A stretch of 64,000 nucleotides of DNA from Tillandsia leiboldiana (lineage: Eukaryota > Streptophyta > Magnoliopsida > Poales > Bromeliaceae). Below the pieces are notes generated by a model. It saw only the letters and a list, made by a program, of their open reading frames with translations, was not told the DNA's origin and did no database searches. The stretch covers positions 23,226,743 through 23,290,742 of the forward strand of contig CM055076.1 in NCBI GenBank assembly GCA_029204045.2, given 5' to 3'. Position 1 is the first letter of the stretch. Each line of letters begins with the position of its first letter. This document shows positions 43,200 through 55,560 of this stretch, piece by piece. A program made the translations under genes and the position numbers.

Positions 43200-43880
43200 T
43201 TTATTTATGGATTGAATGAGTTTTGGATTTTTATTTATAAATCGAATGTGTTTTGTATTTTTTTTTTATTTGTGGATCGAATGGGTTTTGGATTTTTTAT
43301 TTGTGGACTCGGCTTATATTATATATGAACTGGATTTGGGGCAGTATGTGGACTGAGCCTATGTCATATGTGGATTGGATTCAGTGCCCATATATGGACT
43401 GGGCGCGTTATTTATTAGGCCTCTTGGACTTAGGCTCCAGGTTGATTAGACCCTATTTGAATCTTGTTTGAAATCGACTCTGGATTCAAAGAAATTTCTG
43501 TTTGTTTCGATATCCGTTTTATTATATTTTATTCGGGGTCAGAAGAAAATCCCTTATTTTATCTTGGGATCCGAAGAAATTTCCGTTATTTTATTTTGAT
43601 GTGGGGTCCGAAGAGATCTCTTTAAAAAAAAAAATAATAAGAAGAAAATCCATTTATCTTATCTTGGAGTCCGAAGAAATTTTTTTTTTTTTCTTTTAAA
43701 TAATTTGGGGTCCGAATAAATTCTCGTTATTTTATTTTGATTTGGGATGATTTAGGATCCGAAGAAATCCCTTTTGAAATAATTTGGGATCCGAAGAATT
43801 ATTGTTTAAAAAAAAATTATTTGGGATCCGAAGAAGTCCCTTTTTTTTTTTACATGATTTGGGATCCGAGGGAATCCCTT
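43200..43880. repeat. Short GGGTCCGAAGAAAT-type repeats
   Basis: First come TTTATGGATTGAATGAGTTTTGGAT variants (43200-43300), then units of about 55-60 bp with TTGGG(G/A)TCCGAAGAAAT and poly(T)/poly(A) spacers (43540-43870). They share the CCGAAGAAAT core with the next array. Confidence 0.7.
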
Positions 43881-45190
43881 TTTGACTGAGCCTAAATCCG
43901 GGTGGCCGAAGAAATCATTCGAACCGGCTTTATTTAATTTTTCTTTTTTCTTTTTTTGAACCTATATCCGAGTGTCCGAAGAAATCATCCGAACTGGCTT
44001 TGGAATGAGCCTAAAGTTAGGGCGTCCGAAGAAAATACCCGAACCGGCTTTATTTAATTTTTTTTTCTTTTTTTTTTGAACCTAAGTCCGGATGTCCGAA
44101 GAAATCATCCGAACCGGTTTTGGAATGAGCCTAAAGTTAGGGCGTCCGAAGAAAATCAGAACCGGCTTTATTATATTTTTTCTCTTTTTTTTTTTATTTA
44201 ACCTAAGTCCGGATGTCCGAAGAAACCATCCGAACCGGTTTTGGAATGAGCCTAAAGTTAGGGCGTCCGAAGAAAACCCGAACCGGCTTTATTATAATTT
44301 TTTCCTTTTTTTTTTTCATGAACCTAAGTCCGGATGTCCGAAGAAACCATCCGAACCGGTTTTGGAATGAGCCTAAAGTTAGGGCGTCCGAAGAAAACCC
44401 GAACCGGCTTTATTATAATTTTTTCCTTTTTTTTTTCATGAACCTAAGTCCGGATGTCCGAAGAAATCATCCGAACCGGTTTTAGAATGAGCATAAAGTT
44501 AGGGCGTCTGAACAAAACCCGAACCGGCTTTATTATAATTTTTCTCTTTTTTTTTTGAACCTAAGTCCGGATGTCCGAAGAAATCATTCGAACCGGTTTT
44601 GAAATAAGCCCAAAGTTAGGGCGTCCGAAGAAAACCCGAACCGGCTTTATTATAATATTTCCTTTTTTTTTATTTAAACTAAGTCTGGATGTTCGAAAAA
44701 TCATCCTAACCGATTTTAGAAAGAGCCTAAAGTTAGGGCTTCCGAAGAAAATCCGAACCGGCTTTATTATAATTTTTTCCTTTTTTTTTTATGAACCTAA
44801 GTCCGTATGTCCGAAAAAATCATCCGAACCGGTTTTGGAATGAGCCTAAATTAGGGCGTCCGAAGAAAACCCGAACCGGCTTTATTATAATTTTTTCCTT
44901 TTTTTTTTATGAACCTAAGTCCGGATGTCCGAAAAAATCATCCGAACCGGTTTTGGAATGAGCCTAAAGTTAGAGCGTCCGAAGAAAACCCGAACCGGCT
45001 TTGGAATGAGCCTAAAGTTAGGGCGTCCGAAGAAATATCCGAACCGGCTTTATTATAATTTTTCTTTTTGTTTTATAAACCTAAGTCCGGATGTCCGAAG
45101 AAATCATCCGAACCGGTTTTGGAATAAGCCTAAAGTTAGGGCGTCCGAAGAAAACCCGAACCGGTTTTATTATAATTTTTTCCCTTTTTT
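43880..45190. repeat. Minisatellite of about 118 bp, about ten units
   Basis: Each unit has CCTAAGTCCGGATGTCCGAAG, CATCCGAACCGGTTTTGG, CCTAAAGTTAGGGCGTCCGA, CCCGAACCGGCTTTATTATA and a poly(T) run. Starts are at about 43957, 44078, 44200, 44320, 44440, 44557, 44676, 44793, 44910 and 45077. The last interval is longer because part of a unit is duplicated. Confidence 0.92.
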
Positions 45191-45295
45191 TATTTACTTT
45201 TTTTTTAAAAAAAAAAATCATTCTCTGATAAAAATATTCTTCTTCTTTTTTTTTTTCTTACCTGAGAGAGTACGCCTGAGAAGATACGATACGAG

Positions 45296-45780
45296 ATGGT
45301 GAGGTGGCGGGGTGGCGGGGAAGTCGAAGATAAAGGAATTGGAGCTGTACGATTTGGTGGGGAATTGGGAACGTATGGCGTAGCTGTAGTTGGGGAATTG
45401 GGAACGTATGCCGTATTAGAGAATTGTTGGGGAATTGGGAACGTATGCCGTATTAGAGAATTGTGGAGGTTTTTTTTTTTTGTTTTTTTTTTTGTGGAAT
45501 ATGACGTACGGCTGGGAGGAGGTTATTTTTTGTGGTGGGATTGCGTTCTTCTCTTTCAGAAGAAAATCTCCTCTTTTTTTTCTTTCTATTTTTTCTATTT
45601 ATAATGGGGAGTGGGAGAGACGTCGCGGGTTTGTTGGGATTTGTTATGGGATTGGCGAGGAAATGTGGGTTTGTTGTGGGAGAGACGTCGCGGGTTTGTT
45701 GGGATTTGTTATGGGATTGGCGAGGAAATGTGGGTTTGTTGAGGGAAAGACGTGCGTGGGTTCGTTGAGGAAAAAAGGAG
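45296..45780. repeat. Local tandem duplications, G-rich
   Basis: GGGGAATTGGGAACGTATG occurs three times (45360-45445), and a unit of about 68 bp with GAGACGTCGCGGGTTTGTTG occurs twice plus a decayed third (45610-45770). ORFs here are short and repeat-derived. Confidence 0.8.
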
Positions 45781-46720
45781 GTTGAAAATTTGAATACGTT
45801 GAGGAAATTATTATATTCAAATTTTAAATTTCAAATTTTAAAATTTAAATTTAAAATTGAAAAAACATGTTCAAATTTTAAAATTCAAAATTTTAAAATT
45901 GAATATGTTCAAATTTCAAAACTGAACGGTTATGTTCAAATTTCGATGTTGAGGGAGTATGGTTATATATATTCAAATTTTAAATTTTAAATTTAAAAAT
46001 TGAATATGTTCAAATTTTAAAATTGAATAGTTATGTTCAAATTTCAATACGTCGGGAAAATATGTTTGTATTTAAATTTTAAATTAAATATGTTCAAATT
46101 TCAAAATCGAACAGTTATGCTCAAATTTCAATACGTGAGGAAAATATGTTCGAAAATCGAACGGTTATGTTCAAATTTGAGAAAGTGTGGTTTTAAATTT
46201 TAAATTTTAAATTTCAAAATTGAATATGTTGTTATGTTCAAATTTTAAAATTGAGAGGTTCAAATTTCGTACGAGAGAATTTGCTTGCATTCAAAAATTC
46301 AAAATTGAATTCCAAATAAATAGGATATGGGTAAGTTTGGATAAATCGGTTGAAAGATATTTTGAAATTGGGTTGGAAATTTGAATTTCGAATGAAATAG
46401 GAGTCTGAGAGATATTTTGAAATTTGGTTGGAGATTTGAATTTCGAATATGAGTTTGGATAAGTCGGTTGAGAAATGTTTTGAGGTGATTGATGGATGAA
46501 AGATTTCGGCTGAATTCAAAATCCAATTAAAGTATAGTTGGCGTTTGAGAGATATTTTGAGATAAAATATTATTAAGGGATTTCAGTTGAATTCAAATTT
46601 TAAATTTGAGTATATGTGGCATTTGAGAAATATTTTGAAATTTGGTTGGAAATTTGAAATTCAAAATTCAAAATTTAATTTGAACATAATTTTTGAAATT
46701 GAATCTTTAAACAAGAAGTT
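45781..46720. repeat. AT-rich TTCAAATTTTAAAATT low-complexity block
   Basis: Interspersed ATGTTCAAATTTCAA, TTTTAAATTTCAAAATTGAA and GAGAGATATTTTGAAATT(T/G)GG phrases. It looks like an old decayed tandem repeat with no coding signal. Confidence 0.7.
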
Positions 46721-46990
46721 GACTATAATGTAAGGCCCGCTGGGCAGAAAAAAATAGAAAAAAAATCGACGGATCTGAGGAGACCCATAAGTTTGTGTTC
46801 ACAAATGATCTAAGCTTGTGTTCACAAATGGCTTATTAAGGGATTGAATTTGCAGTAAAATTTGTTGGACTCAAATTATTAATATGTTAAAAATTTTAGG
46901 CTTATACGGGACTTATTAGAAATATATAGACAAATCAATATTACGGACCAACCATAATCTTTCTCCCTATTTTTTTTTTATTATAATTTT
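46721..46990. other. Short sequence without recognised features
   Basis: AT-rich, with a direct repeat GTGTTCACAAATG at about 46796 and 46817. Otherwise nothing seen. Confidence 0.4.
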
Positions 46991-47220
46991 TTTTTTTATG
47001 CCAACACCCTAGAGAGAGATCAAGCGATTGTACGATTGAAGAACTCTTGTATTCCTCTTTTAAACATAGTGAAATCTCTCCTCTTTCGCCCGTGGTTTTT
47101 TTTCCTGCAAAAGATTTTTCACGTAAATCTGTATGTTATTTTTCTGTCGTGCATTTTGGATTTACTTCTTTGTCGTGATCGCCAATTGATTTTGTTGGGT
47201 TTATGCGCTCGTTGCTAACA
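46991..47220 (+). repeat. Putative R-U5 end of a copia LTR
   Basis: Ends GTTGCTAACA immediately before a primer site. It contains CTCCTCTTTCGCCCGTGG, resembling the R-U5 of plant copia LTRs. The start is unclear, and it does not match the 3' LTR at 47526 except for TTCGCCCGTGG. Confidence 0.45.
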
Positions 47221-47223
47221 AAC

Positions 47224-47236
47224 TGGTATCGGAGCC
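47224..47236 (+). other. Copia relic primer binding site
   Basis: TGGTATCGGAGCC, one change from the iMet-type TGGTATCAGAGCC, 3 bp after the LTR end. Confidence 0.8.
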
Positions 47237-47249
47237 GGATTGTTCGTTT

Positions 47250-47400
47250 GGATGTTTAAAACGTCGACGAAATTTGAGATCGAGAAGTTTGATCGCTCTA
47301 GCAGTTTCGCTCTACGGCAAGTTGTCGTTCTGATGCAGCAGAGGTTGCAAAAGGCGTAACTAGAGAATGAGAAGATTAGCACTTCAAAGAACCCCACGGT
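47250..47400 (+). pseudogene. Copia gag N-terminal fragment
   Basis: TKFEIEKFDRSSSFALRQVVVLMQQRL resembles the start of copia Gag (usually KFEIEKFDGxNFxLWxxKM). A TAA follows at about 47357, and the text fades out near 47400. Only about 50 residues remain; the rest of the element is deleted up to the 3' polypurine tract. Confidence 0.65.
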
Positions 47401-47525
47401 TTTGCTCATTAAGTCAGGTGACCAATTCAAAAATTCCGTATATTTGGTTTGCATGTGCAGCAGCACTTTCAGGAGCTTTTAGGGTTTTGGTGAAGAAGAC
47501 AAAGAATTCAAGTCAAGATGGAGAT

Positions 47526-47920
47526 TGTTAGATATGTCTCGAATTCTAGAACCGAAAGGTTTTCTAACCCTATTCTATTTTGCTTATCCAATTAAGATAA
47601 GTTTGGATTATGCCTAATCTTATAAAAATTATTCCTAATCTTAGTGGATTCGTATTCCTAGTTGTATTAGGATTTAGCCACTATTATAAATATACCATTA
47701 TTCCATTGATTCGGTGCGTCGGATGAGAAGTAGTATGGGTGTATTTTGGGATTAGGGTTTTGTGAGAGAAGCATATTTTGTACACCACTTTGATTATAAT
47801 GGAAGTCTCCGCTCCGTCTTCGCCCGTGGACGTAGGCCAGTGGCCGAACCACGTACATATTGTGTGTTTTATTTTTCTTCTCTCTTTCTCGATTCTCTTT
47901 TGGTATTTTCGTGCCCAACA
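47526..47920 (+). repeat. Copia relic 3' LTR (about 395 bp)
   Basis: Starts TGTTAGATATGTCTCGAATT right after the purine-rich AAGATGGAGAT (47515-47525) and ends TCGTGCCCAACA. It has a TATA-like CTATTATAAATATACC (47683-47698). The typical copia 3' junction (GAAGACAAAGAATTC, then PPT) precedes it. Confidence 0.7.
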
Positions 47921-48595
47921 AACTATATCTTTTCCGGTTTTGTCATAACATCACTATCATCTCAACCACACATCATTTAATTTAAGAATTAAAAACTTAA
48001 TAATACAAATAACTTCATATTATTAATAGTGTCGGATCATTGGCGCTAACTATTAATCCAAAAAACTCGAGCTATTAGAAATACGCAACAAATTCACTTA
48101 AATCGTACAGACACAGCGCCCACGGATCTCGACCGGACTCAACTCACCTCGACGTTGGGTCTATTAGTGGGCCTCTTGCCGTTAGATCTATTGTGGACCG
48201 CAGTCCCATTCAACTTATTAAGCTCACCCAACTCAACTTATTAGTCTCCTGAATCTATTGTCACGGAATAAAAAATTAAATCTATTTTAATCCATAAATA
48301 AATAGCCAACAAATAGTATTCCAGCATAGCACACTATTTTCAAGAAATGTACAACAAGAGAGCATGCGCTCATTACAACAATCATGTACCTTTTAGAACA
48401 TGATAAATACATAGACAAAATCGACGGTAGACAGATCTAAGATTTTCAAAAAGAAACATGCATGCATGCTATTTCGACCAAGTATATAAGTAAACTTATA
48501 AAAAATATATTATATATAGAGAGATTTACTTTCAATAAAATAACATGCTTATTAGATATACATAATATAAAATATAAGAGACCAGACACGTTATT
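47921..48595. other. Unclassified AT-rich sequence
   Basis: No gene found. The segment 48020-48260 is less AT-rich and may be an old LTR piece, but I cannot place it. The start AACTATATC may be a decayed copia primer site. Confidence 0.35.
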
Positions 48596-48822
48596 AATAA
48601 TGATAAATTTTATACGGTTCTTTGTAAACTTATCGAATAGTAGATATATTATTTCTATAAAATTCAACTATGCATATTTATTTTTTCAAAAGTATTAAGT
48701 TGTTCATATATATTCCTCCGATTTATTACCGTTAGATCACTATTTATTTTTTAACAAACTATATGTGAAATATCAGTTTTGTCCTTTCAAATATATCCCT
48801 CTAAAAATTTCAACTATTAAAA
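48596..48822. mobile_element. Left half of inverted-repeat MITE split by Gyp-4
   Basis: Matches the first half of the complete relative at 62279-62684: TATACGGTTCTTTGTAAACT, ATCGAATAG, TCAAAAGTATTAAGTTGTTC, CCTCCGATTTATTACCGTTAG, GAAATATCAGTTTTGTCCTT. Breaks at the TAAAA target site (48818-48822). Confidence 0.75.
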
Positions 48823-51800
48823 TGTCACGCCCCGAGTTTAAAAATCCAGTCTAATATGTGTGGCGGTCTGTTCGCAAAACCGGGCGTAACAGACCGCCAC
48901 ACATATAGGAAATCCTCTATCCAAGCAGACAGAGTCTCCCCTATACATGCACGGCTAGACAAGTACAATATCATACAATCAGAGATTAAGTACAACTAAT
49001 TAGACTATATGATAATATCCAATCAGTTTAAAGATATACTAAAACATACCAATCCTCAAAGAAAGTAACTCAACGAGAGTACTGATCGACTAAATATGAA
49101 ATAGACATAAGTGCTAAGATATCACAATAAACCAAAATACTGTCTACGGATCAGATCAGGATCACAACAACTCTGGTAGATCATCAGGGGGACAGCTCTA
49201 TCGTGATCGGCTCACCAAAACGTCCCGATATCTCACCACCCAACGGACCTGAAAAACAGTCACCCAGAGGTGTGAGATACACCGGAGTGTATCCCAGTGG
49301 GCACGACGAGCCGAGAAATAGCTAATCGTACCTACTGGGTACTAAAATCTGCGGATAGTAATAATCGATGGGTAAAGCTGAAATAACAGATAATGTCTAC
49401 TGAAAATCAAATAATCCACAGATAAGACTGAATAGGCAGATAATCAAGCACAAGAAAACTGCAGGCAATAAATGCTGGAATCAGGGTATAACTGTAATAA
49501 TCAAGCATAAGGAATCTGCAGGTAATGAATGCTGGAATCAGGGTATAACTGTAATAATCAAGCATAAGGAATCTGCAGATAATGAATGCTGGAAATCAAC
49601 ATAACTGAACCACAATGGTACAAGGTAAGAATCATGCGTCAAAGACAGAAACCCAAGTACCCAATCATGCGCCACTCTTGGTCTCACAGGACCTCAGGCA
49701 AAGCCACTGTTCGGCACCCCATCCGCTGACATAACCTGCACTTACAGACGCCAAGCAGTCCTGGTGCAAAAGGCTCACGGGTCTTTCCTCTAGACCACTT
49801 TACCGGTAAAGCACACTATGACGGTGGCCAAACCGTCAGTGTACGTGAAGTACAGCAGTGCGTGGCAATCATCATGCTCAATCTCACGGTCTAATGACCG
49901 GGTAGTCGGCAAACCTGCCGAGATCCCCTCAGGGAAGCAACTATCTGTCTGTATATCAATCATGGGTCGATCATGCATATCTGAATATATAAGCAAGTAT
50001 CTCTGGATATAAATGCAGTATAACAAAGGGGCATATATGATAGAAATCAACAGGCGTGATCAGACCCTGAAAATCTACTGTACTGGGATATAAAAACTGA
50101 CGATCATGTACACAGGATATATCCACTAAGATCAATGTCTATCATGTCAGAATATATGGCATATAGGCAAAATCATCAGAGCTAAATCAAGAACAGGCAA
50201 AATCATCATAGATGACAGGAAATAGCAGATATAATCCGACCATGATATCTATGCACTAAGATATAACAACTGATGAGCAGGTATACATGATATATCGAAA
50301 GGGATCAATATCTGTCGGGAGAGATCATATGACATATAGACAAATCAGAATCACGACATCTATGTACTCAGATGTAAAAGCCGACAAACAGGTGTACATA
50401 ATATGTCTAAAGAAATCAATAGCTGTCAAGATAGGTCATACCGATAAAATCAACAGGGCTAATCAAAAACAGGTGTCCGACTGGACTAAAGCAACCAGAG
50501 GGCCGAAAAGATAAAGCCCGGACCGAAGATAACCCACCTGGATGTAGGCAGATCCTCGAACTCCCGCTCTGCTACTGGGAGGCTGGTGCTGAACAACTGG
50601 GCCCTGAATAAACAGCTATAGTCAGTAATAAACTCACACAACCCATCCCGACGACACTACAGTAACGCGACGCTAGTACGGAACAATATAGCTAGTTTGC
50701 GGGACAAATCCGTTTCCCGATCGACGAGAGCCCACGGGACTCTAACAAAATGCCCAATAGGTGTGGAAGCACTGTCCAAAGACAGCTATCGAGTCCAATT
50801 TACACTTTGATCCATAATATTCTTTAATTTGCATAAAAATACTAACATTATCGCTTGTCTCGACTCGTTCTAGAAATCCGGGAATCCAAAAGCAGCACCG
50901 TAAGTTTCAGCGCGTTCGTTTCGACAAGACCAAGCCCGTGCTCACAAGCTTGGGCTGGCACGAGGCCCGAGGACAAAGTTGGCCCATAAAAACCAAAGCC
51001 CACAATATCGTACTTGGCTATTTCTATCAAATTATGCATGCAACTCAGGATTTAACGTGAGCACCATGATCTTGACACAATACTGAGTCGGGGGCTCACC
51101 TTTGGCACGTCGGAGGCTGGCCGGAATGCTTGCCGGAGCAAGGTGGTTCACCAACAATGCAAGCCCAAAGCTCGGGTGGGGTGTTCTTGGAGCAAACCAG
51201 GCTCAGACCTGCTGTAGAGGTGAGCACTAGCATTAGAACCCTCCCAGATACAGGTTGGTCATGGCCAGGTTGGTTGCCGGCGGCCGGAGGCGGCGGCGGC
51301 CGGAGGCAAACCCGAAATGGGTAGCTCGGGTGCAACATTTGGAATCAAGGAACAGGGGGTTCCTGGGCCAAAATAAAAATGCTGGGACATTTAAAACAAA
51401 TCTTTAGACCTTACCTGTAGAGGGGGCCGGAGCCCGGACCGCCGGAGATGGCCGGAAGTCGAGATTGGATGAAATCTCGGGTGCAACTACAGAGATCAAG
51501 GACCGGATGTTAAAACTCCATGCGATGGCTTTAGAAGCTTCCTATAATCAAAATAAGTGTAACTGGACGGCTTACCGGCGGTGAGGAGCGCCGGCGGCGC
51601 GCGGCGGCGGAGCTCGGCCAAGCTCGGGCCTCTAATGGCGGATTTCGGTCGGCGAGGCCTGGGCCGGCGCAAGATGGACCAAAATGTTCCTCTCGGTGTC
51701 CTGATGCTTGCTGACATGATGGCCGGCAGCATGGGTGCACGGCGGCGCCGGACGGAGGAATTCCGGCGAAGTCTCAAATAGTTCGGATCTAGGGCTTTGC

Positions 51801-53216
51801 CATGCGGCGCGGATCCTTGTCCGATCAACCCCAAACTTTAGGGAAAGCTTGCAGTCGCCCAGAGGAGCAAGATCAATGGTTCTGATCTTGAGTACAACGG
51901 CCGGATGTCGCCCGTGCTCAAGCTCGGACCAAATAAGGTTTTCCGGCGATGGGTTGCTCCCGCCGGCAACCGGAGGCACGGCGACGGCTCGGGCTTCACA
52001 GGGTGGATCGCCTTGATGTCAGGACAAGCATACAAGGTCCATGTGCCACCATATAAACAAAAAGTTGCAACAACCTTACCTCGCCGGAAAACTGAGGAAG
52101 AAGGAGATTGCCCGCGGCGGCGCCGGCTCACCCTGGGCTCGGCTGTGGCTTCACAGAGGACTCCACAGGAAGAGACTTGACCAACTTGGGTCCTTCCCAA
52201 ACCACTTCCTCACCAACAACTCGAGAGAAGAAGCTTTCCTTGACTTCTTCTTCTTCTCCGGTGATGGGACGGCGGTGGCGCACGGCGACTGATGGAGATG
52301 GTGGAGGCTCGTCAGTTACAAGAGGAGAGGGAGGCAGAGGGTGGCTAGGTTTAGGGTTTTCCCAAAGGTCCCTTCTCCAACATATATATATGTGTATATA
52401 GCAATTGTAACAAAATGCTAGTACACCCATCTTTCTCTGCAATTTCGAATCGAGTCCCTCGCAGCATGTTTCCTCTCACACACAGGTCCTTCTCCCTAAC
52501 GCAGCGCGCAAATCAAAGCATAGAATATAGGGGGTTTTGTGCAAAATATAGCATTTTTATCCGTATTTCACGCTTTTCTAGGCGTTCTGGTCGTCGAAAT
52601 GAAAAATGGACTTCGCCACGACGTCCGGCTCGACGAAACCTATCAGGTAGCGATTTTCGTTTTTCGAGAAAACGCCCGGATAAAATCTCGGTCCATAAAC
52701 ACTGTGCCGAAATACAGTTCATTGCGCTTTTCGAGACTCTAGGGTCGTCGAATGGAAATTTCGTCAGCGCCAATGCGCTCAAATCGTCGAAACCGATCAA
52801 AACGACTACCTGGATCACCATGGTCGAAATCCGAACAGTGAATTAGTCAACGTTGCATTCGTCGGAGTCCCGAAAGTTGGAGTTACTATTCATCTACAGT
52901 AATCCACTTAACTGATACTGTGCGCAATCACTGTTACATTGGTCGCGATATTCGCTCGCTTCTTCGCTGATTTCTGGAAGATCTGACCGTCAGATCGAAA
53001 AGTGCTGAATATGAATCTCGCTCAGTTCGACGAGACGATCGCAACGGTCAACTCCGATTTCCAAGATCATGTCCGGATTGGAAAATAACCTTTTTGCCTC
53101 GTAAACTGTGCAATTTACATTGTGGCAAAAAGGTCAACTGCGCTCTTGTGCCAAAATCAACTTGTCATTTCCTTCTCTTCTTGTATTTATTTATAATAAA
53201 ATTTCAAGTTTCTACA
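48823..53216 (-). repeat. Gyp-4 3' LTR (4394 bp)
   Basis: Holds, from left: an 18-bp inverted repeat (48855-48872/48888-48905), two blocks shared with Gyp-2 and LTR-6 (48890-48955 and 49780-49870), three imperfect copies of AATAATCAAGCATAAGG/CTGCAGGTAATGAATGCTGG text (49437-49600), GGCGGCG-rich parts (51280, 51590) and a TATA box (about 52395-52401, minus). ORFs inside are chance frames in GC-rich text. Confidence 0.93.
52395..52401 (-). promoter_or_regulatory. Gyp-4 LTR TATA-like box (3' LTR copy)
   Basis: Minus-strand CTATATACACATATATATG; the 5' LTR copy is at about 59809-59815. A likely core promoter about 820 bp into the LTR on the minus strand. Confidence 0.5.
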
Positions 53217-53234
53217 TCTCTACCACCTAAAAGG
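53217..53234 (-). other. Gyp-4 polypurine tract
   Basis: Minus-strand AGGTGGTAGAGA directly before the 3' LTR. The following GTTTCGGGGACGAAACTTCC matches the end of pol in Gyp-2 and Gyp-3. Confidence 0.7.
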
Positions 53235-53261
53235 AAGTTTCGTCCCCGAAACTAAATACAA

Positions 53262-53905
53262 CTAGGAGTCAATAATTGAGGAAAACGTTCTATCATGGCT
53301 GACTCGGATTCCCACGTGGCTTCGCTGGGATCGAGGCAGACCGGTAACAAAGTCCCTCGTGATCTGATCCCACTTCCAAACTGGTACAGAAAGCGGTTGC
53401 AGTTTTCCCGCCGGTCTCTGGTGTTCCGCCTTCACCCGCTGGCAAACTAGGCACTGCGCCACATGGTTCGCCACATCAGCCTTCATCCCAGGCCACCAGT
53501 AATGCTGTTTCAGATCCCGGTACATTTTAGTCCCGCCAGGATGTACCGACTATAAGGACCGATGCGCCTAAGTAAGAATGTCCTTCTTTAATTCACCGTC
53601 ATCTGGAACACACCAACGGCCCCTGAATCGAATAGAGCCATCGGCGTGCGGCTGGTAATCATCAGTCTGTCCCAGTGATATCAGCTCTCGAATCTTCTGG
53701 AAGGAGGGGTCCGACTGCTGTCCCTCCTTTATGCGATTAAGCAAGGTAGGCTGCACTACCATCGCTAAAAGTCGAGCGGTAGACCCCGAAAGAACGATCT
53801 CCAAGTCTAGACGCTAGAACTCAAAAATCAAGCGGTCCCAATCAGTGATCATTAACAGCTCTGGGGACACATGCTTTCGGCTCAAAGCATCCGCTACCAC
53901 GTTGG
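53262..53905 (-). pseudogene. Gyp-4 pol fragment (RNase H end, integrase finger, chromodomain tail)
   Basis: Begins with the RNase H end NVVADALSRKHVSPELL (53905), a TAG, then the linker LARxxAMVVQPTLLNRIKEGQ and FRGRWCVPDDGELKKDIL. After stops near 53566 comes the integrase finger region MYRDLKQHYWWPGMKADVANH with CLVCQRVKAEHQRPAGKLQPL and TRDFVTGLPRSQ. Near 53325 it jumps directly to a chromodomain end (about 20 codons), so the integrase core, GPF/Y region and most of the chromodomain are deleted. RT is absent. Clearly of Gyp-2/Gyp-3 type, and non-coding. Confidence 0.88.
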
Positions 53906-55560
53906 CCCGATAACTTGTTCGTTGACCGAACATATACGGTCCCTAATGTCAATGCACCTTGTACTGTGCGGTTTGCAATAACAATCGGGTTCACAATTCC
54001 GTTTCCTCCAAACTGCTAAAAATTCTGGTTCATAAAGACACCACACAAGGTATGCGATATAAAGGGTCGACGTACCCTAATTATGATCTTTCAATTCTTT
54101 AACAATATTGTTAAAACGTCTTAACGTTCTTACGAACTGACGGACACATGAGAGATGACATCCAAGATCATTATACTTTCAGATCTATCAAAATTTCCAT
54201 CTGTGCATACAAGCTAACCTTTCAACATAACCGGTCAACTATTCAATCGGGGTTCACTCATTTTAGTAAATAATGAGCAGGAACAGGCTCTACACTCTAG
54301 AGATCACCTTTTCGATAATTTCTTCGGAGCATTCAAGCGGTTCGGGAAATTCTCCGCTTTCAATTCATATTCTCATGTGGCATTCATTTCACCAGCAGCT
54401 TTCAGAACTAAACCTCAGACAGTTAAAAGACGCACAAATGCCTTAAACAGCCTAACAATTTTATCAAACCTCTGGCGACAACTGTTGGTTAAACCTCAGA
54501 CGATCAGTCTCTTAGCATCATAATGCATGGCAACCCATAGTCACCTTTCATAACGCTTAAAATATCCGGTTTGGACATGTTGTCCCACCTTACAGCTTAA
54601 CCCACTTATTTCTATTATCGAATCAGTTGCAAGATATGGCGAGATCAATGTGGCTAGTGGCCGCAAGCTAGGACGAATGTCTACATTAATGACAAATATA
54701 ATCTGTCCACTATGTACACAACTATCTGAGACCTACCTAAGGTCTAATACGGTCTGGGATATCATCACCGAAACTATTACATCGTTGTCAAGAGGGTAAC
54801 CCCAGAGACTATAAATATAGATAAGCAAACAAGTAGACCCAATCACGATATTACCCCTTACGGGGTAGAGTACTTCAGACCACTCTTTCGACAGTACATT
54901 GTCTGCAGCCAACATACTTATCAAAAGAAAGGTGAAATATTATAGATCTGTCGCCAACATCAAGTTGGGGACACGACTCCCACCGGAATCAACAGAAGGT
55001 ATAACTCATACCTCAAGACACAAATCTCTATGCCGATACTATAAACTTATACCAACGGTCTCTACCACCTCGTGGTCATGAGTGCGACCCTGGCTACTCA
55101 CAAAAATCTAGAACTATATTCCACTATCTACCGATTATCTTAAATGAATCACCACTTGCTAACACGGCTCTAGCGACGCCAGTCGTAACTCAAATATCAT
55201 CAGGGGCGATCACGACCCCATAATCAGTTCACACACAATGTGCGAATCAACTACAATTCGGATTCATTTAGGATAAAATCAAATCCTCAAGCTATCATCA
55301 TCACTCTGTATATTAGGCTTTCCAGTCACATCTCATCACGGTAGTAGCCACAACATTTAAAATTGTTGCATACTCATAGGAGTAACTAAGACTCCACTAA
55401 AATCGTGCCAAAGGTGGGGTCTGAATCTGAATCCAACTCAAACCAGGATTTCAATCGGCCCATAGATCACCGAATTTAGCCTATCCATCAACCATGTCTG
55501 CGCCAAAGCGCTCACTGCTACCACCATCTCTATCGAAGTAATCGTGAATCCCAAATTATT
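53906..55560. other. Gyp-4 internal noncoding region
   Basis: About 1.65 kb without ORFs over 65 codons or motif similarity to gag or pol. Balanced composition, no tandem repeats noticed. The origin is unknown; it may be decayed gag-protease-RT or captured sequence. Confidence 0.5.

Noticed and set aside
44092..45302. ORFs of 90-125 aa with repeated Ser-Glu-Glu and Phe-rich text
   Set aside because: Products of the 118-bp minisatellite and its T runs, not genes.
51130..52846. Cluster of Arg/Pro/Gly-rich ORFs
   Set aside because: Inside the Gyp-4 3' LTR; frames on both strands overlap and differ from the other LTR.
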